Counted from the first letter of the stretch, positions 44,875 through 54,752 are shown. The stretch: 64,000 nucleotides of DNA from Chryseobacterium sp. LAM-KRS1 (GCF_013184525.1 NZ_JAAOIZ010000005.1:186001-250000), one strand, 5' to 3'. The notes: generated from the sequence alone by a model not told the origin. A program made the numbers and translations.

Positions 44875-45023
44875 ATGGACAGAACATAAAATAAATGGAA
44901 TTGCATATCAGAAAATATATACGCACGATTAAAAAATTGAAAATGATGTATAGTGTAGAAAGACATTTTAGAAAATTTGCAAAAAAAAATACAACAGAGC
45001 TACCAATAGTAAAAGTACACTTT

Positions 45024-47081
45024 ATGATCAGAAAAATCATGTTAGGCATTCTTATAGGTTTAATGATTTTAAAAACGGCCCCCCTTTTTTCACAAGGCCG
45101 CCAGGTTATTTCATGGAATACCGGTTGGAAATTTCATAAAACTGACATTCAGAAAGTTAAAAAGGTTTCTGATACGGTTTGGTCTCAGGTCACGATCCCT
45201 CATACCTGGAATAGAGAAGATATGCAGTTGGGCAAAGATTTTTACCAGGGTAATGCTGTTTACGAAAAACAGTTCAAAGCAGATCCGGCGTGGAAAGGTA
45301 AACGGGTATTCATCCGTTTTGAGGGAGTGGGCAATGTGGCAAAAGTTCTGATTAATAATAAAATGGTTGGAGAGCATAAAGGAGCCTATAGTGCATTTTC
45401 TTTTGATATTTCATCATGGCTTCGATGGGATGAAATCAATACCTTACAGGTAGTGGCTAATAATGAAGCTAGACCGGATGTGATCCCTGTTAATCACCAG
45501 CTGTTCGGAATATATGGTGGCATCTACCGTCCGGTTTCGTTAATTATTACTGATCCTCTGAATATAAGTGTCGATAATTATGCAGGACCGGGGATTTATA
45601 TTTATCAAAAAAATGTTTCTGAAAACCAGGCGGATGTATCTGTTTGTACGGAGCTGAACAATAAGACCGGGCAGCCACAACAAGCTGCTTTAATAGCTAA
45701 TATTCATAACCGGGAGGGACAAGTTATTCAATTAGCTGAACTTCCTATAACAGTAACTGCACAGGGTTTACAACGTTATTGTCAGAATATACAGATGCAA
45801 AAGCCCCATTTATGGAATGGTTTGGAAGATCCCTATCTCTATAAAGTAACCGTACAGGTTAAAAAGCAAGGGAATATAATAGATGAAGTTTCTCAGCCTC
45901 TTGGTATCCGTCACATTGAGATCAGTAAAGAAAATGGCTTCTCCTTGAATAATAAAAAAATAAAGATTCACGGAGTGACAAGACATCAGGATCGTTGGGG
46001 TTTCGGGAGCGCATTGAGTAATAAACAGCATGCAGAAGATCTCGAAGACATCCGTGATATAGGAGCCAATTCAATTCGATTGGCACATTACCAACAATCT
46101 GAATATGTGTATGCAAAAAGTGATAGTATTGGTTTTTTGATCTGGGCAGAAATTCCATTTGTCAATACAACGACTGGACAGGAAAAAGACAATGCTTTGC
46201 AGCAGATGAAAGAGCTTATCCGGCAAAACTTCAATCATCCTTCTATCTATGTTTGGGGAATGCATAACGAAGTTTATGAAAAAAATGCCGGAGGCTATGT
46301 AAGCCAGGTAACCGCAGCATTGCACGATCTGTCAAAAACAGAAGATCCCGGACGATACACGGTAAGTGTAAATGGATATGGAACTATGGAACGACCGGAA
46401 AATGGAGAAGGAGATTTACAAGGAATGAATCGTTACTATGGATGGTATGAAGGAGCAACCACTGATCTGGAAAAATGGATGAAGAAACTTGAGCAAGACT
46501 ATCCTTCTAATAAAATAATTTTATCTGAGTATGGTGCTGATGGCAATATCTTCCAGCAAGCTGAAACACTACCGTTGGAATTTAATCCTGTAAATGGAAC
46601 GTTCTTTCCTGAACAACGGGAAACACGAATGCATGAAATACAATGGGGAGCAATATCCAGATCCTCTTACCTGGTCGGCAGCTATTTGTGGAATATGTTT
46701 GATTTTGCAGTACCTCTTTGGAGCCGCGGAGGTATTCCTGCCAGGAATATGAAAGGATTGGTCACCTTTGACCGGAAAACAAAAAAAGATGTTTTTTATT
46801 GGTATAAAGCCAACTGGAGTACACAGCCTGTATTGTATATTTCGGATAGAAGACTGGTCGAACGTACAGAAGCCACTACAACTATTACTGTATATTCTAA
46901 TATTGGAGTTCCCGCTTTAAAGATTAATGGACGAAAAATATCAGATCCTGAAACGGGTACGACAGCTGTCCATTTTCTATTCAAAAATGTTTCTTTAAAA
47001 AAAGGTAGAAACAAAATCAATGTTCTGGTAAAAAAAGGAGGCAAAACATATACCGACGAGGTATATTGGAATTTGAAATAG
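45024..47081 (+). CDS. GH2 beta-galactosidase/beta-glucuronidase-like hydrolase
   Basis: Family 2 glycoside hydrolase, 685 residues counted from the ATG at 45024, which begins a signal peptide (MLGILIGLMILKTAPLFSQ). The reading frame is open 43 codons further up but that part is basic and not conserved-looking. N-terminal jelly roll (WNTGWKFHK, IPHTWNRED, NNKMVGEHKGAYSAFSFDIS), Ig-like domain, then TIM barrel with acid/base E416 (WGMHNEVYE) and nucleophile E502 (LSEYGADGN). Beta-galactosidase or beta-glucuronidase activity would both suit the locus; sequence alone does not decide. Confidence 0.88.
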   Translation: MIRKIMLGILIGLMILKTAPLFSQGRQVISWNTGWKFHKTDIQKVKKVSDTVWSQVTIPHTWNREDMQLGKDFYQGNAVYEKQFKADPAWKGKRVFIRFEGVGNVAKVLINNKMVGEHKGAYSAFSFDISSWLRWDEINTLQVVANNEARPDVIPVNHQLFGIYGGIYRPVSLIITDPLNISVDNYAGPGIYIYQKNVSENQADVSVCTELNNKTGQPQQAALIANIHNREGQVIQLAELPITVTAQGLQRYCQNIQMQKPHLWNGLEDPYLYKVTVQVKKQGNIIDEVSQPLGIRHIEISKENGFSLNNKKIKIHGVTRHQDRWGFGSALSNKQHAEDLEDIRDIGANSIRLAHYQQSEYVYAKSDSIGFLIWAEIPFVNTTTGQEKDNALQQMKELIRQNFNHPSIYVWGMHNEVYEKNAGGYVSQVTAALHDLSKTEDPGRYTVSVNGYGTMERPENGEGDLQGMNRYYGWYEGATTDLEKWMKKLEQDYPSNKIILSEYGADGNIFQQAETLPLEFNPVNGTFFPEQRETRMHEIQWGAISRSSYLVGSYLWNMFDFAVPLWSRGGIPARNMKGLVTFDRKTKKDVFYWYKANWSTQPVLYISDRRLVERTEATTTITVYSNIGVPALKINGRKISDPETGTTAVHFLFKNVSLKKGRNKINVLVKKGGKTYTDEVYWNLK

Positions 47082-47125
47082 CAATGGACTCTTATTCATT
47101 CGTATAATCTTAAAAAACTAATGAG

Positions 47126-48553
47126 ATGCAATTACCTAAACAATATCTATTGATCTTTTTTTTAATAGGATCTCTTTCATTAATAGGACAAAATCATGAA
47201 AAGAAGTTGCTTAAGTACGGAGCACAATATGAAGGCAAACGGACAGATGCAGCTATGCAAAAATGGCGGAGCAATCGTTTTGGGCAATTTATTCATTGGG
47301 GTCTGTATGCTATTCCCGGAGGAGAATGGAAAGGTAAAACATATACGTATGCTGCAGAGTTCCTGAAATCAAGTGCCCATATTCCTAATTCGACCTGGGA
47401 TTCACTACAATATCAATTTAATCCCGTAAAATTTGACCCGAAAACCTGGGCAAAGATGGCGAAGAAAATGGGCGTAAAATATATGACTATCACCACAAAG
47501 CATCATGAAGGTTTTTGTTTATGGCCAACCCAATATACCAAGTTTAATATTGGAAACACTCCGTATAAAAAAGATATTATCAAAGCATTAGTGGATGCCT
47601 ACAATTCAGAAGGGATTGACGTTAATTTCTATTATTCCGTCTTAGACTGGCACCATCCTGACTGGAGATACGATATTAAAACCAAAGAAGATAGTATCGC
47701 ATTTTCGAGGTATCTTACTTTTGCACAAAACCAGCTCAAAGAACTTGCAGAGAATTATCCGAGTGTAAAAGGATTTTGGTTTGATGGAACCTGGGATCAA
47801 TCCATAAAGAAAAATGGATGGTGGACATTACAGGTAGAACAAATGCTCAAATCCATTCGTCCGGGGGTTGTAGTGAACAGTCGATTAAGGGCTGATGACT
47901 ATGGAGCACGTCATTTTGATTCCAATGGAAAGATGATGGGAGATTATGAATCAGGATACGAACGAAGACTACCCTCTCCTACAGATACTCAGGTTATTAA
48001 CCGCGATTGGGAGGCTTGTATGACCATTCCCGAAAATCAATGGGGATATCATAAAAAATGGGATATAAGCTATACTAAAACTCCCCTTGAGCTTATTGAA
48101 ATGTTGGTGCAAACCACTTCATTAGGAGGAAATTTTCTTTTGAATTTCGGACCAAAACCAGACGGAACGATACGAATAGAAGAACAACAAATAGCTGAAC
48201 ATATTGGAAACTGGATGAAAATAAACAGTGCTGCCATATACAATGCCGGACATGCCAAAGGCTGGCCACGACAGGACTGGGGATATTTTACACAAAATGA
48301 AACAACCGGAAAACTGTATGCTGTTGTTTTTAATATTCCCATTTCAGGAATTCTAAAAATTCAAACTCCGGAAGGCATAACAATTAGTAAAGCTTCATTC
48401 TTAGAAAAACCTGATGTTCCCATCACTGTTAAAGAAATAGCCAAAAAACAGGTTAATCTTTATTTGCCACAACAATCGTTCTCAGAACCTTTTGTTATTA
48501 TTCTGGATACAATTAATGAGAATAAAAATAAATACATCGATGCAAAAACATAG
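47126..48553 (+). CDS. GH29 alpha-L-fucosidase
   Basis: Retaining alpha-L-fucosidase of 475 residues with a signal peptide (YLLIFFLIGSLSLIGQ). Family 29 motifs: RFGQFIHWGLYAIPGGEW, YMTITTKHHEGFCLW, YYSVLDWHHPDW and the nucleophile D220 in GFWFDGTWD, followed by a C-terminal beta-sandwich. It ends the polysaccharide locus and implies fucose branches on the target glycan. No fucose catabolic genes are in the window, so fucose use or release must be handled elsewhere. Confidence 0.93.
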   Translation: MQLPKQYLLIFFLIGSLSLIGQNHEKKLLKYGAQYEGKRTDAAMQKWRSNRFGQFIHWGLYAIPGGEWKGKTYTYAAEFLKSSAHIPNSTWDSLQYQFNPVKFDPKTWAKMAKKMGVKYMTITTKHHEGFCLWPTQYTKFNIGNTPYKKDIIKALVDAYNSEGIDVNFYYSVLDWHHPDWRYDIKTKEDSIAFSRYLTFAQNQLKELAENYPSVKGFWFDGTWDQSIKKNGWWTLQVEQMLKSIRPGVVVNSRLRADDYGARHFDSNGKMMGDYESGYERRLPSPTDTQVINRDWEACMTIPENQWGYHKKWDISYTKTPLELIEMLVQTTSLGGNFLLNFGPKPDGTIRIEEQQIAEHIGNWMKINSAAIYNAGHAKGWPRQDWGYFTQNETTGKLYAVVFNIPISGILKIQTPEGITISKASFLEKPDVPITVKEIAKKQVNLYLPQQSFSEPFVIILDTINENKNKYIDAKT

Positions 48554-48824
48554 TTTTTCAATTGTTTAAATATTGATCTTTTCGGTTAAATTCAATTAGA
48601 AATAATAAGATATTTCTCACATTATTGGAAAGGACAATCTTTGAAAAACCATATTCAGTCGTTATCAGCTACGTATCATCTTCGATTTCAGAACGAAGCG
48701 AAGAATCTAAATCAATAAAAATTACCATTCACGATTTGATTACATTTTTAGTTGATCGGGTTATCTAAAATTTTGATTTCCTTATGATCTTTGTATCATC
48801 AATTAAGATCAAAAAAATAAAAAA

Positions 48825-49676
48825 ATGGAAACAAAAAAAGTATGGTTTGTTACAGGCGCTTCAAAAGGTTTGGGGCTTAGTCTGGTAAGAAAATTATTAA
48901 GTGAAGGATACCGCGTTGTAGCGACAAGCCGGAATGCCGAATCTTTGGTTAAAGAAATAGGTGATGCCTCTGATGCATTTTTACCATTGGAAGTTAATTT
49001 ACAAGATGATTCCAGCGTAAAAGAGGCTGTGGAAAAAAGCATTGCACATTTCGGACAATTGGATGTTATTGTCAATAATGCAGGATATGGCCAGATAGGT
49101 ACTCTGGAAGAATTATCGGACGAAGAAGCCAGAGAAAATTTTGATGTGAACGTATTTGGCTCCTTAAATGTAATCAGAAATGTTATGCCTTATTTACGGA
49201 ATCAGGGTTCCGGAAATATATTTAACATTGCTTCTGTAGGAGGTTTATTTGGAAGTTTTCCGGGTTGGGGAATTTATTGTTCTACTAAATTTGCTGTTGC
49301 AGGATTCACTGAAGCGCTTGCTGAAGAAGCTAAAGCTTTCGGCGTAAAAGCTACAGTGGTTTATCCGGGCTATTTCCGCACAGATTTTCTTGCTAAAGGT
49401 TCTGTAAGGACACCTAAAAATACCATTAAAGCATACGAAGCAGCCCGTGAATCTGAGCAATTACACCTTGATACAATTAATGGAAACCAGGCCAACGATC
49501 CGGAGAAGGCTGCTGAAGTGCTTATTGCCATAAGTAAGGAGGCTCAGCCACCTGTGCATTTATTGCTGGGAAATGATGCCTATGATATACTTAAAAATAA
49601 AATTAATATGATTAACCAAGATGCGGAACAGTGGAAAAATTACACATTGTCTACCGCATACACAGAACTTTCATAA
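48825..49676 (+). CDS. SDR-family oxidoreductase
   Basis: Classical short-chain dehydrogenase of 283 residues: cofactor loop VTGASKGLGLSLV (residues 10-22), NNAGYGQ, and YxxxK in GIYCSTKFAVAGF. The pattern with FRTDFL and a C-terminal LGNDAYD is common in many uncharacterised Bacteroidota SDRs. Substrate unknown. The next gene, an Atu4866-type protein, starts 5 bases later, and an AraC regulator follows; the three probably form one unit. Confidence 0.87.
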   Translation: METKKVWFVTGASKGLGLSLVRKLLSEGYRVVATSRNAESLVKEIGDASDAFLPLEVNLQDDSSVKEAVEKSIAHFGQLDVIVNNAGYGQIGTLEELSDEEARENFDVNVFGSLNVIRNVMPYLRNQGSGNIFNIASVGGLFGSFPGWGIYCSTKFAVAGFTEALAEEAKAFGVKATVVYPGYFRTDFLAKGSVRTPKNTIKAYEAARESEQLHLDTINGNQANDPEKAAEVLIAISKEAQPPVHLLLGNDAYDILKNKINMINQDAEQWKNYTLSTAYTELS

Positions 49677-49681
49677 TAAAA

Positions 49682-49936
49682 ATGAATAAGACCATCGAAG
49701 AAACAAAAGAATACATCGGAATGTGGGCAACAGAGGATGGATACGTCCGTCATGAATTGCTGCCGGGTAACCGGTATGATGAAGCACGTGGCTCAAGAGA
49801 AAGTGCTTATCAGGGAAGTTATATCGTTTCAGGTAATCATATTGATTATAAAGATGACACAGGATTTACAGCTGACGGAGAGTTTAAAGAAGGGATATTA
49901 TATCATGGAGGTATGATTTTGTACAAAGAAAATTGA
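49682..49936 (+). CDS. Atu4866-domain small protein
   Basis: 84-residue protein matching the Atu4866 domain: GMWATEDGYVRHELLPGNRY, DEARGSRESAYQGSY, SGNHIDYKDDTGFTADG and YHGGMILYK. The fold is a small beta-barrel resembling lipocalins; function is unknown. The start at 49682 is preferred because the longer frame would overlap the SDR gene by 46 bases without conserved sequence. These domains frequently accompany SDR enzymes and AraC regulators, as here. Confidence 0.82.
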   Translation: MNKTIEETKEYIGMWATEDGYVRHELLPGNRYDEARGSRESAYQGSYIVSGNHIDYKDDTGFTADGEFKEGILYHGGMILYKEN

Positions 49937-49965
49937 TTCACTAATTTAGCATCATAGTATAAGAT

Positions 49966-50880
49966 ATGGAAAAGACATTTCGCTTTAATTCGATTTCCGA
50001 GTTTCATCATTTTTGTAATCTTGAAGGACCTGAACATCCGCTGATCAGTCTGATTGATTATAGCAGGGTTTCTTACCCTGTGAAGGATGATGAAATGAAA
50101 TGGATTCAGAATTTTTATTCTATTGGTTTAAAGCGGAATGTTAATGCTAAATTTAACTACGGACAGCAGGAGTATGATTTTGATTCCGGGGTTTTATCAT
50201 TTGTTTCTCCTTTACAGTTTTTAAAGGTCGAGATCAATCAGAATGCTAAAGTGGAACCTACAGGCTGGATACTTCTGATCCATCCCGATTTTCTGTGGAA
50301 TACGTCACTTGCCAAAAAGATCAAATCTTATGATTTTTTCCAATATGCAGTGAATGAAGCTTTATTTCTTTCAGACAAAGAGGAAAAAGCTATTGTAGAA
50401 ATTCTGCTGAATATAGAAAAAGAATACCGGTCTAATATCGATAAATTTACCCAGGACCTGATCATTGCACAGATAGAACTACTTCTCATATATTCCGAAC
50501 GTTTTTATGAAAGACAGTTCCTGACCAGGAAAAAATCCAATCATGAAGTCATAGAACGTTTTGAACAAACAATTTCTAAATTCTTTGATCATGAAAGGAT
50601 TATTAGTAATGGTTTACCCACAGTGAAAGCTATTGCTGAAGAAATGAATATTTCTCCTAATTATCTGGGAAGTCTGTTGCGTATTCACACTCAGCAAAGC
50701 ACGCAGAACCATATTCAGAACAGGCTTATCGACTATGCAAAGGAACGGCTAAGTACAACCAGTCTGTCCGTTAGCGAAATTGCCTATGAATTGGGTTTTG
50801 AGCATCCGCAATCTTTCAGTAAACTTTTCAAACAGAAGACGGCCCAATCCCCATTGGAATTCAGAAAGTTTTTTTCATAA
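49966..50880 (+). CDS. AraC-family transcriptional regulator
   Basis: 304 residues. The C-terminal AraC domain has GLPTVKAIAEEMNISPNYLG (first helix-turn-helix, about 220-240) and SEIAYELGFEHPQSFSKLFK (second, about 268-287), ending in TAQSPLEFRKFF. The N-terminal ligand domain has no recognised signature. It follows the Atu4866 gene by 29 bases and probably controls this SDR unit. Confidence 0.88.
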   Translation: MEKTFRFNSISEFHHFCNLEGPEHPLISLIDYSRVSYPVKDDEMKWIQNFYSIGLKRNVNAKFNYGQQEYDFDSGVLSFVSPLQFLKVEINQNAKVEPTGWILLIHPDFLWNTSLAKKIKSYDFFQYAVNEALFLSDKEEKAIVEILLNIEKEYRSNIDKFTQDLIIAQIELLLIYSERFYERQFLTRKKSNHEVIERFEQTISKFFDHERIISNGLPTVKAIAEEMNISPNYLGSLLRIHTQQSTQNHIQNRLIDYAKERLSTTSLSVSEIAYELGFEHPQSFSKLFKQKTAQSPLEFRKFFS

Positions 50881-50903
50881 AAGATTGTTTCTATGTTTAC
50901 CTT

Positions 50904-51404
50904 TTACTTGTTAAGTTCTTGTAAAAAAGAAAGATAAACATTCAGCCTGGCATGAAATAAGGTATCTGTAATCAATAAAGTTAAAAACAGAATAATACAC
51001 CCTGTTGAAAAACCTTTTATATACATACTGCTTGCCAGAAGGTAGATTACAATGGAAACCAGAAGCAATGAACCCCAGATTGTTTTAAAAACGACATAAC
51101 TCTGACTGTTGGCATTTCCTCTGGATTGTTCTTTACTAATAATTCTCTTTTGATTTTCTAAATACTGCTGTTCTAATTTCTGAACCTCTTTGTCTTTTGT
51201 GATCAATAAATAGCTACCATACCCAAAAAGCATGAGGACCAGTAAAATTAATGGAATAATGAGACCTTTATAAAAGATTTTATTGATTTTAAAACAATAG
51301 CAGATGAGCGGTATACAAAAAATAAAGGCCCAGGCCAACATGATTTTAGCCTGAAGCAGATCCCCTTTTGCCCAATGATGAAGTTGCTGAATATAATTCA
51401 TCAT
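50904..51404 (-). CDS. Hypothetical four-helix membrane protein
   Basis: 166 residues, not recognised. Four hydrophobic segments are visible at about residues 21-39, 46-67, 110-128 and 130-146. A charged coiled-coil-like cytoplasmic or periplasmic stretch lies between the second and third (KDKEVQKLEQQYLENQKR). It begins 6 bases after the AraC gene at 51411, so it is probably co-transcribed and may be an accessory of that regulator or a target of it. Confidence 0.7.
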   Translation of the reverse strand: MMNYIQQLHHWAKGDLLQAKIMLAWAFIFCIPLICYCFKINKIFYKGLIIPLILLVLMLFGYGSYLLITKDKEVQKLEQQYLENQKRIISKEQSRGNANSQSYVVFKTIWGSLLLVSIVIYLLASSMYIKGFSTGCIILFLTLLITDTLFHARLNVYLSFLQELNK

Positions 51405-51410
51405 AATACA

Positions 51411-52247
51411 TCAGGATACTGACTGTGGTGAAATTTCAGAAGTAGTAAGACCATATTTTTCTTTAAATGAATAATAGAAATGGGACAGGTTTTCAAATCC
51501 AAGATCCAGATAGATGTCAGCCGGTTTTTTATTTTTATGTTTGATAAGATAATACGCTTCCTGTAACCTTTTTTCCTTAAGCCATTTTTTAGGAGGCATA
51601 TTGAATGTCTTCTGAAAATCACGCTTGAAGCCTGAAAGGCTGCGTCCTGTCAGCTTTGCAAAGGCATCTATAGAAAGATTAAAGATAAAATTCTTATTCA
51701 TAAATTCCTTCAGGTCCGTTTTATGGGGATCGGAAAAATCAAAAAGCAGATTTTTAAAATCAGGATTGCTCTGTAAAATAAGCTCAATAGCTTCTTTCAC
51801 TTTTAAGGAAGCAAGATTGGAGCTAATTGTTTTTGTTTTATCAATGTAAGGAGTAAGCGAAATAAAATAATTCGAAAAGAATGCATCCGATTCAAAGAAT
51901 ATTTTCTTGTTATTATGGAATACATCGTCCGTTACTACTTTATTTTCAGCGGCATATTGCCGTAAAGTTTCTTTATTCAGTGTTATAGAAATAAATTGGT
52001 ATTTTGCACTTTTGGCAGGATACTTTATGGTCCTGATCAGCTGGTTTTTTCTCACCAGAACCACTGTATTTTCCTTTATAACGGTTTTCCCCTGATCATG
52101 GAAAGCGTGGGTTTCACCAGACAGCTGAAAACCAAGGAAATGATCAGGAATAAATTCCTCATGTCCCCTGTGTTTTTCAAATGCACAGGAATACACCAGT
52201 TGATTAAATAATATTTCAGATTGTGGAGCCATTATACAAATATGCAA
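51411..52247 (-). CDS. AraC-family transcriptional regulator (ExsA-like N-terminal domain)
   Basis: 278 residues. N-terminal cupin-like sensor (DHFLGFQLSGETHAFHDQGK, NTVVLVRKNQLI) as in ExsA/PchR-type Bacteroidota regulators, followed by AraC helix-turn-helix units: LSIDAFAKLTGRSLSGFKRD and PADIYLDLGFENLSHFYYSF. Third gene of a minus-strand unit after an SDR and a GlcG/HbpS-type gene, 3 bases from the latter. Confidence 0.88.
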   Translation of the reverse strand: MHICIMAPQSEILFNQLVYSCAFEKHRGHEEFIPDHFLGFQLSGETHAFHDQGKTVIKENTVVLVRKNQLIRTIKYPAKSAKYQFISITLNKETLRQYAAENKVVTDDVFHNNKKIFFESDAFFSNYFISLTPYIDKTKTISSNLASLKVKEAIELILQSNPDFKNLLFDFSDPHKTDLKEFMNKNFIFNLSIDAFAKLTGRSLSGFKRDFQKTFNMPPKKWLKEKRLQEAYYLIKHKNKKPADIYLDLGFENLSHFYYSFKEKYGLTTSEISPQSVS

Positions 52248-52250
52248 AAT

Positions 52251-52652
52251 TTAAAAAATAGAAGAGGCTCCTTCAAGTGCTATTTCTCTATCCTGCTCCA
52301 CAGTACCTCCTGAAGACGCGATAGCACCTATTATATCCCCTTTTTCATTCCTGATGACTACGCCGCCTGCAATCGTAAGGAGACCGTCGTTTGAATTCAG
52401 CATGCCATATCCGTGAATGTCTGCGCCAGCAATGATGGTTCCCATTACCTCCGTGTCTACTCCGAACATAACGGCCGTTCTTGCTTTTTTTATGGCGAAA
52501 TCTATTACTCCGTATACACTGTCTAAGCGGGCAAAAGAAACCAGATGTCCTCCGGTATCTACAACGGCGATGCTTACGGGAATACCAAGTGTTTCTGCTT
52601 TTTTAATTGATTCGTTTAACGCTTTTGTTGCTTCGTGATAAGTAATATTCAT
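52251..52652 (-). CDS. GlcG/HbpS-family (DUF336) protein
   Basis: 133 residues from the ATG at 52650-52652. The family pattern is clear: IPVSIAVVDTGGHLVSFARLD, AIKKARTAVMFG, and the C-terminal IAGGVVIRNEKGDIIGAIASSGG. Members form octamers; HbpS binds heme and GlcG lies in glycolate loci, but most are of unknown function. It sits between an SDR gene and an AraC gene, which suggests a small oxidoreductase-associated unit. Heme binding cannot be judged from sequence. Confidence 0.86.
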   Translation of the reverse strand: MNITYHEATKALNESIKKAETLGIPVSIAVVDTGGHLVSFARLDSVYGVIDFAIKKARTAVMFGVDTEVMGTIIAGADIHGYGMLNSNDGLLTIAGGVVIRNEKGDIIGAIASSGGTVEQDREIALEGASSIF

Positions 52653-52724
52653 GTCGTTTAAATTTAAATGGGAGAATGAATGCATGAACAATAATATTCA
52701 TGCATTCTATAAATAACTGTGTTT

Positions 52725-53513
52725 TTAACTCTTTGCGCTCCAGGCTTCAGTTTGTAATTGTTTTACAAAATCCTCGGTTTCCTTTGGATGTAAATTTCTG
52801 AAGTTGCTATGGTCATCCAACGTAACATTTACAATAACATCTGCCATGGATTGAGGATCCAATTGATGGGCTAATGATTCTTCAGCTCCTGCAAAAGCAG
52901 ATTCCGGAGTGAAGTTTTCTTTAGGATCATACCAATGTCTTATGGAATCCACTCCCCTGTCGTTAAAACCGGTTCCGAATACTCCCGGATTGCATGTCGC
53001 AATTTTGATGTTAAAAGGAGCCAGTTCTGTCTTTAAGCCCTCAGCTATAGCTTCCAGAGCATGTTTTGATGCGCAGTATGCTGCCACGTACGGAACCGTC
53101 CACAAACCTCCCATAGAAGAGGTAAATACTATTTTTCCGCTTTTCTTTTGAACGAATTTTTTAATGAATCCCTGAGCGAGTTCCAAAGCTCCGAATACAT
53201 TCACCTCAAACATTGAACGGATAAGATCCAAAGGCTGTTCAGCAATAGGTCCGCCTTCCATAATACCGGCGTTGCTTATTAAAATATCAATATCATATTT
53301 TTTTAAGATATAAGCGATATCTCTTGAATTGGTAACATCCAGTTTATCAACAGTCATTTCTACCCCTTGCTCTTTGGCTTCACGGATCATGTCGCTCATC
53401 TGGGGGTATACCTGTGTTGTAGCAATTACATGGTGTCCTTTTCTTGCTAAATCGAAAGCTGCTATTTTTCCAAATCCGCTTGCTGCTCCAGTAATTAAAA
53501 TTGTCTTATTCAT
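52725..53513 (-). CDS. SDR-family oxidoreductase
   Basis: 262-residue short-chain dehydrogenase: TGAASGFGKIAAFDLA (residues 7-22), ISNAGIMEGG, and YxxxK in AYCASKHALEAI. First gene of a minus-strand unit with the GlcG-like protein, an AraC regulator and a membrane protein. The substrate is unknown. It is not a close copy of the SDR at 48825-49676, though the two units have a similar composition. Confidence 0.87.
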   Translation of the reverse strand: MNKTILITGAASGFGKIAAFDLARKGHHVIATTQVYPQMSDMIREAKEQGVEMTVDKLDVTNSRDIAYILKKYDIDILISNAGIMEGGPIAEQPLDLIRSMFEVNVFGALELAQGFIKKFVQKKSGKIVFTSSMGGLWTVPYVAAYCASKHALEAIAEGLKTELAPFNIKIATCNPGVFGTGFNDRGVDSIRHWYDPKENFTPESAFAGAEESLAHQLDPQSMADVIVNVTLDDHSNFRNLHPKETEDFVKQLQTEAWSAKS

Positions 53514-53729
53514 TTTGTACTTTTTATGGGTTAGTCATAAGGCAAATTTCAGATTTATACAGTCTTTGTTTATTGGTGAAAAGTCCAATGTTTTATTGCT
53601 GGGAAGTTCACACTGAAAAATGATTATTTTTCATGATTTAATGATAATTGGTCAGCTTTTTGAATGATAAATTAAACCAAATCGCTATAAAAGCATTATA
53701 TCTTTTATCGATAACAAAATATACCTCAT

Positions 53730-54752
53730 TTGAAACTAATTACATTCACAAAAAAAGGAATATACTGCCCCCAGGGTCAGTTTTACATAGATCCGTGGCG
53801 TCCTGTAGATCTTGCGGTTATAACGCATGGCCATGCTGATCATGCCCGTTGGGGAATGAAGAAGTATTTTTGCCATGATTTTACAAAACCTATTTTATAC
53901 CAGAGAATTGGTCCCGATATCGAATGTCAGAGTGTAGGATATGGAGAAGTTACCACGATCAATGGAGTAAAAGTTTCCCTTCATCCTGCCGGACATACTA
54001 TTGGTTCTGCCCAGGTCCGGTTAGAATATAAAGGATATGTAAGTGTGATTTCCGGAGATTATAAGGTTCAGGATGATGGATTAAGTACACCCTTTGAATT
54101 GGTAAAGTGTAATGAATTTGTTACTGAGAGTACCTTCGGACTTCCCATCTATAATTGGCTGGATATTGAAGATCTCAATAAAAAGCTTCAGAACTGGGTG
54201 TTGAGAAATAAGGAAAATTCCAAGACTTCAGTTTTTGTAGGATATTCTCTTGGAAAAGCTCAGCGTATCATGAAAGCTGTAGAGGGCCTAGGTAACATAC
54301 ATGTCCACTACTCTATCGGAAAGCTTAACGAAGCATTTGAAAGTGCCGGAATCGTCCTGCCTGAGTATGAAATCCCGGATTTCAGAGAAAGCATAAAACA
54401 CCTGCAGGGTGAAATTGTCATTGTTCCGCCTGCTTTACTGGATACCAATATTATCCGCAAAATACCGGATGCCGCTACGGCAATTTGCTCCGGCTGGATG
54501 CAGGTTCGCGGGGCCAGAAGATGGCGGAGTGCTGATGCAGGGTTTGCAATGAGTGACCATGCGGATTGGGGTGGATTGTTACAAGCTGTAAAAGCTACCG
54601 AAGCTGAAATAGTACATGTAACCCATGGCCAGACTGAAGTTTTTTCAAAATACTTAAATGAAATAGGAATTAAGGCGGATGTGGTAGCCACCCAATTTGG
54701 CGACGATGAAGAAGAGGCTGAAAAAGAAATCATTGAAAACCCCGAATCATGA
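53730..54752 (+). CDS. Ligase-associated DNA exonuclease (beta-CASP MBL fold)
   Basis: Metallo-beta-lactamase/beta-CASP nuclease of 340 residues, first gene of the ligase-associated DNA damage response operon. GIYCPQGQFYIDPWRPVDLA at the N terminus and the metal motif THGHADHARWG are characteristic, as are GHTIGSAQVRLEYKG and SDHADWGGLLQAV. The start is a TTG at 53730; the next in-frame ATG comes only after the metal motif, so TTG must be used. Its stop overlaps the ligase ATG (ATGA). Confidence 0.92.
   Translation: MKLITFTKKGIYCPQGQFYIDPWRPVDLAVITHGHADHARWGMKKYFCHDFTKPILYQRIGPDIECQSVGYGEVTTINGVKVSLHPAGHTIGSAQVRLEYKGYVSVISGDYKVQDDGLSTPFELVKCNEFVTESTFGLPIYNWLDIEDLNKKLQNWVLRNKENSKTSVFVGYSLGKAQRIMKAVEGLGNIHVHYSIGKLNEAFESAGIVLPEYEIPDFRESIKHLQGEIVIVPPALLDTNIIRKIPDAATAICSGWMQVRGARRWRSADAGFAMSDHADWGGLLQAVKATEAEIVHVTHGQTEVFSKYLNEIGIKADVVATQFGDDEEEAEKEIIENPES

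Noticed and set aside
44895..45023. N-terminal extension of the GH2 protein
   Set aside because: The basic 43-residue extension would bury the signal peptide that begins at 45024.
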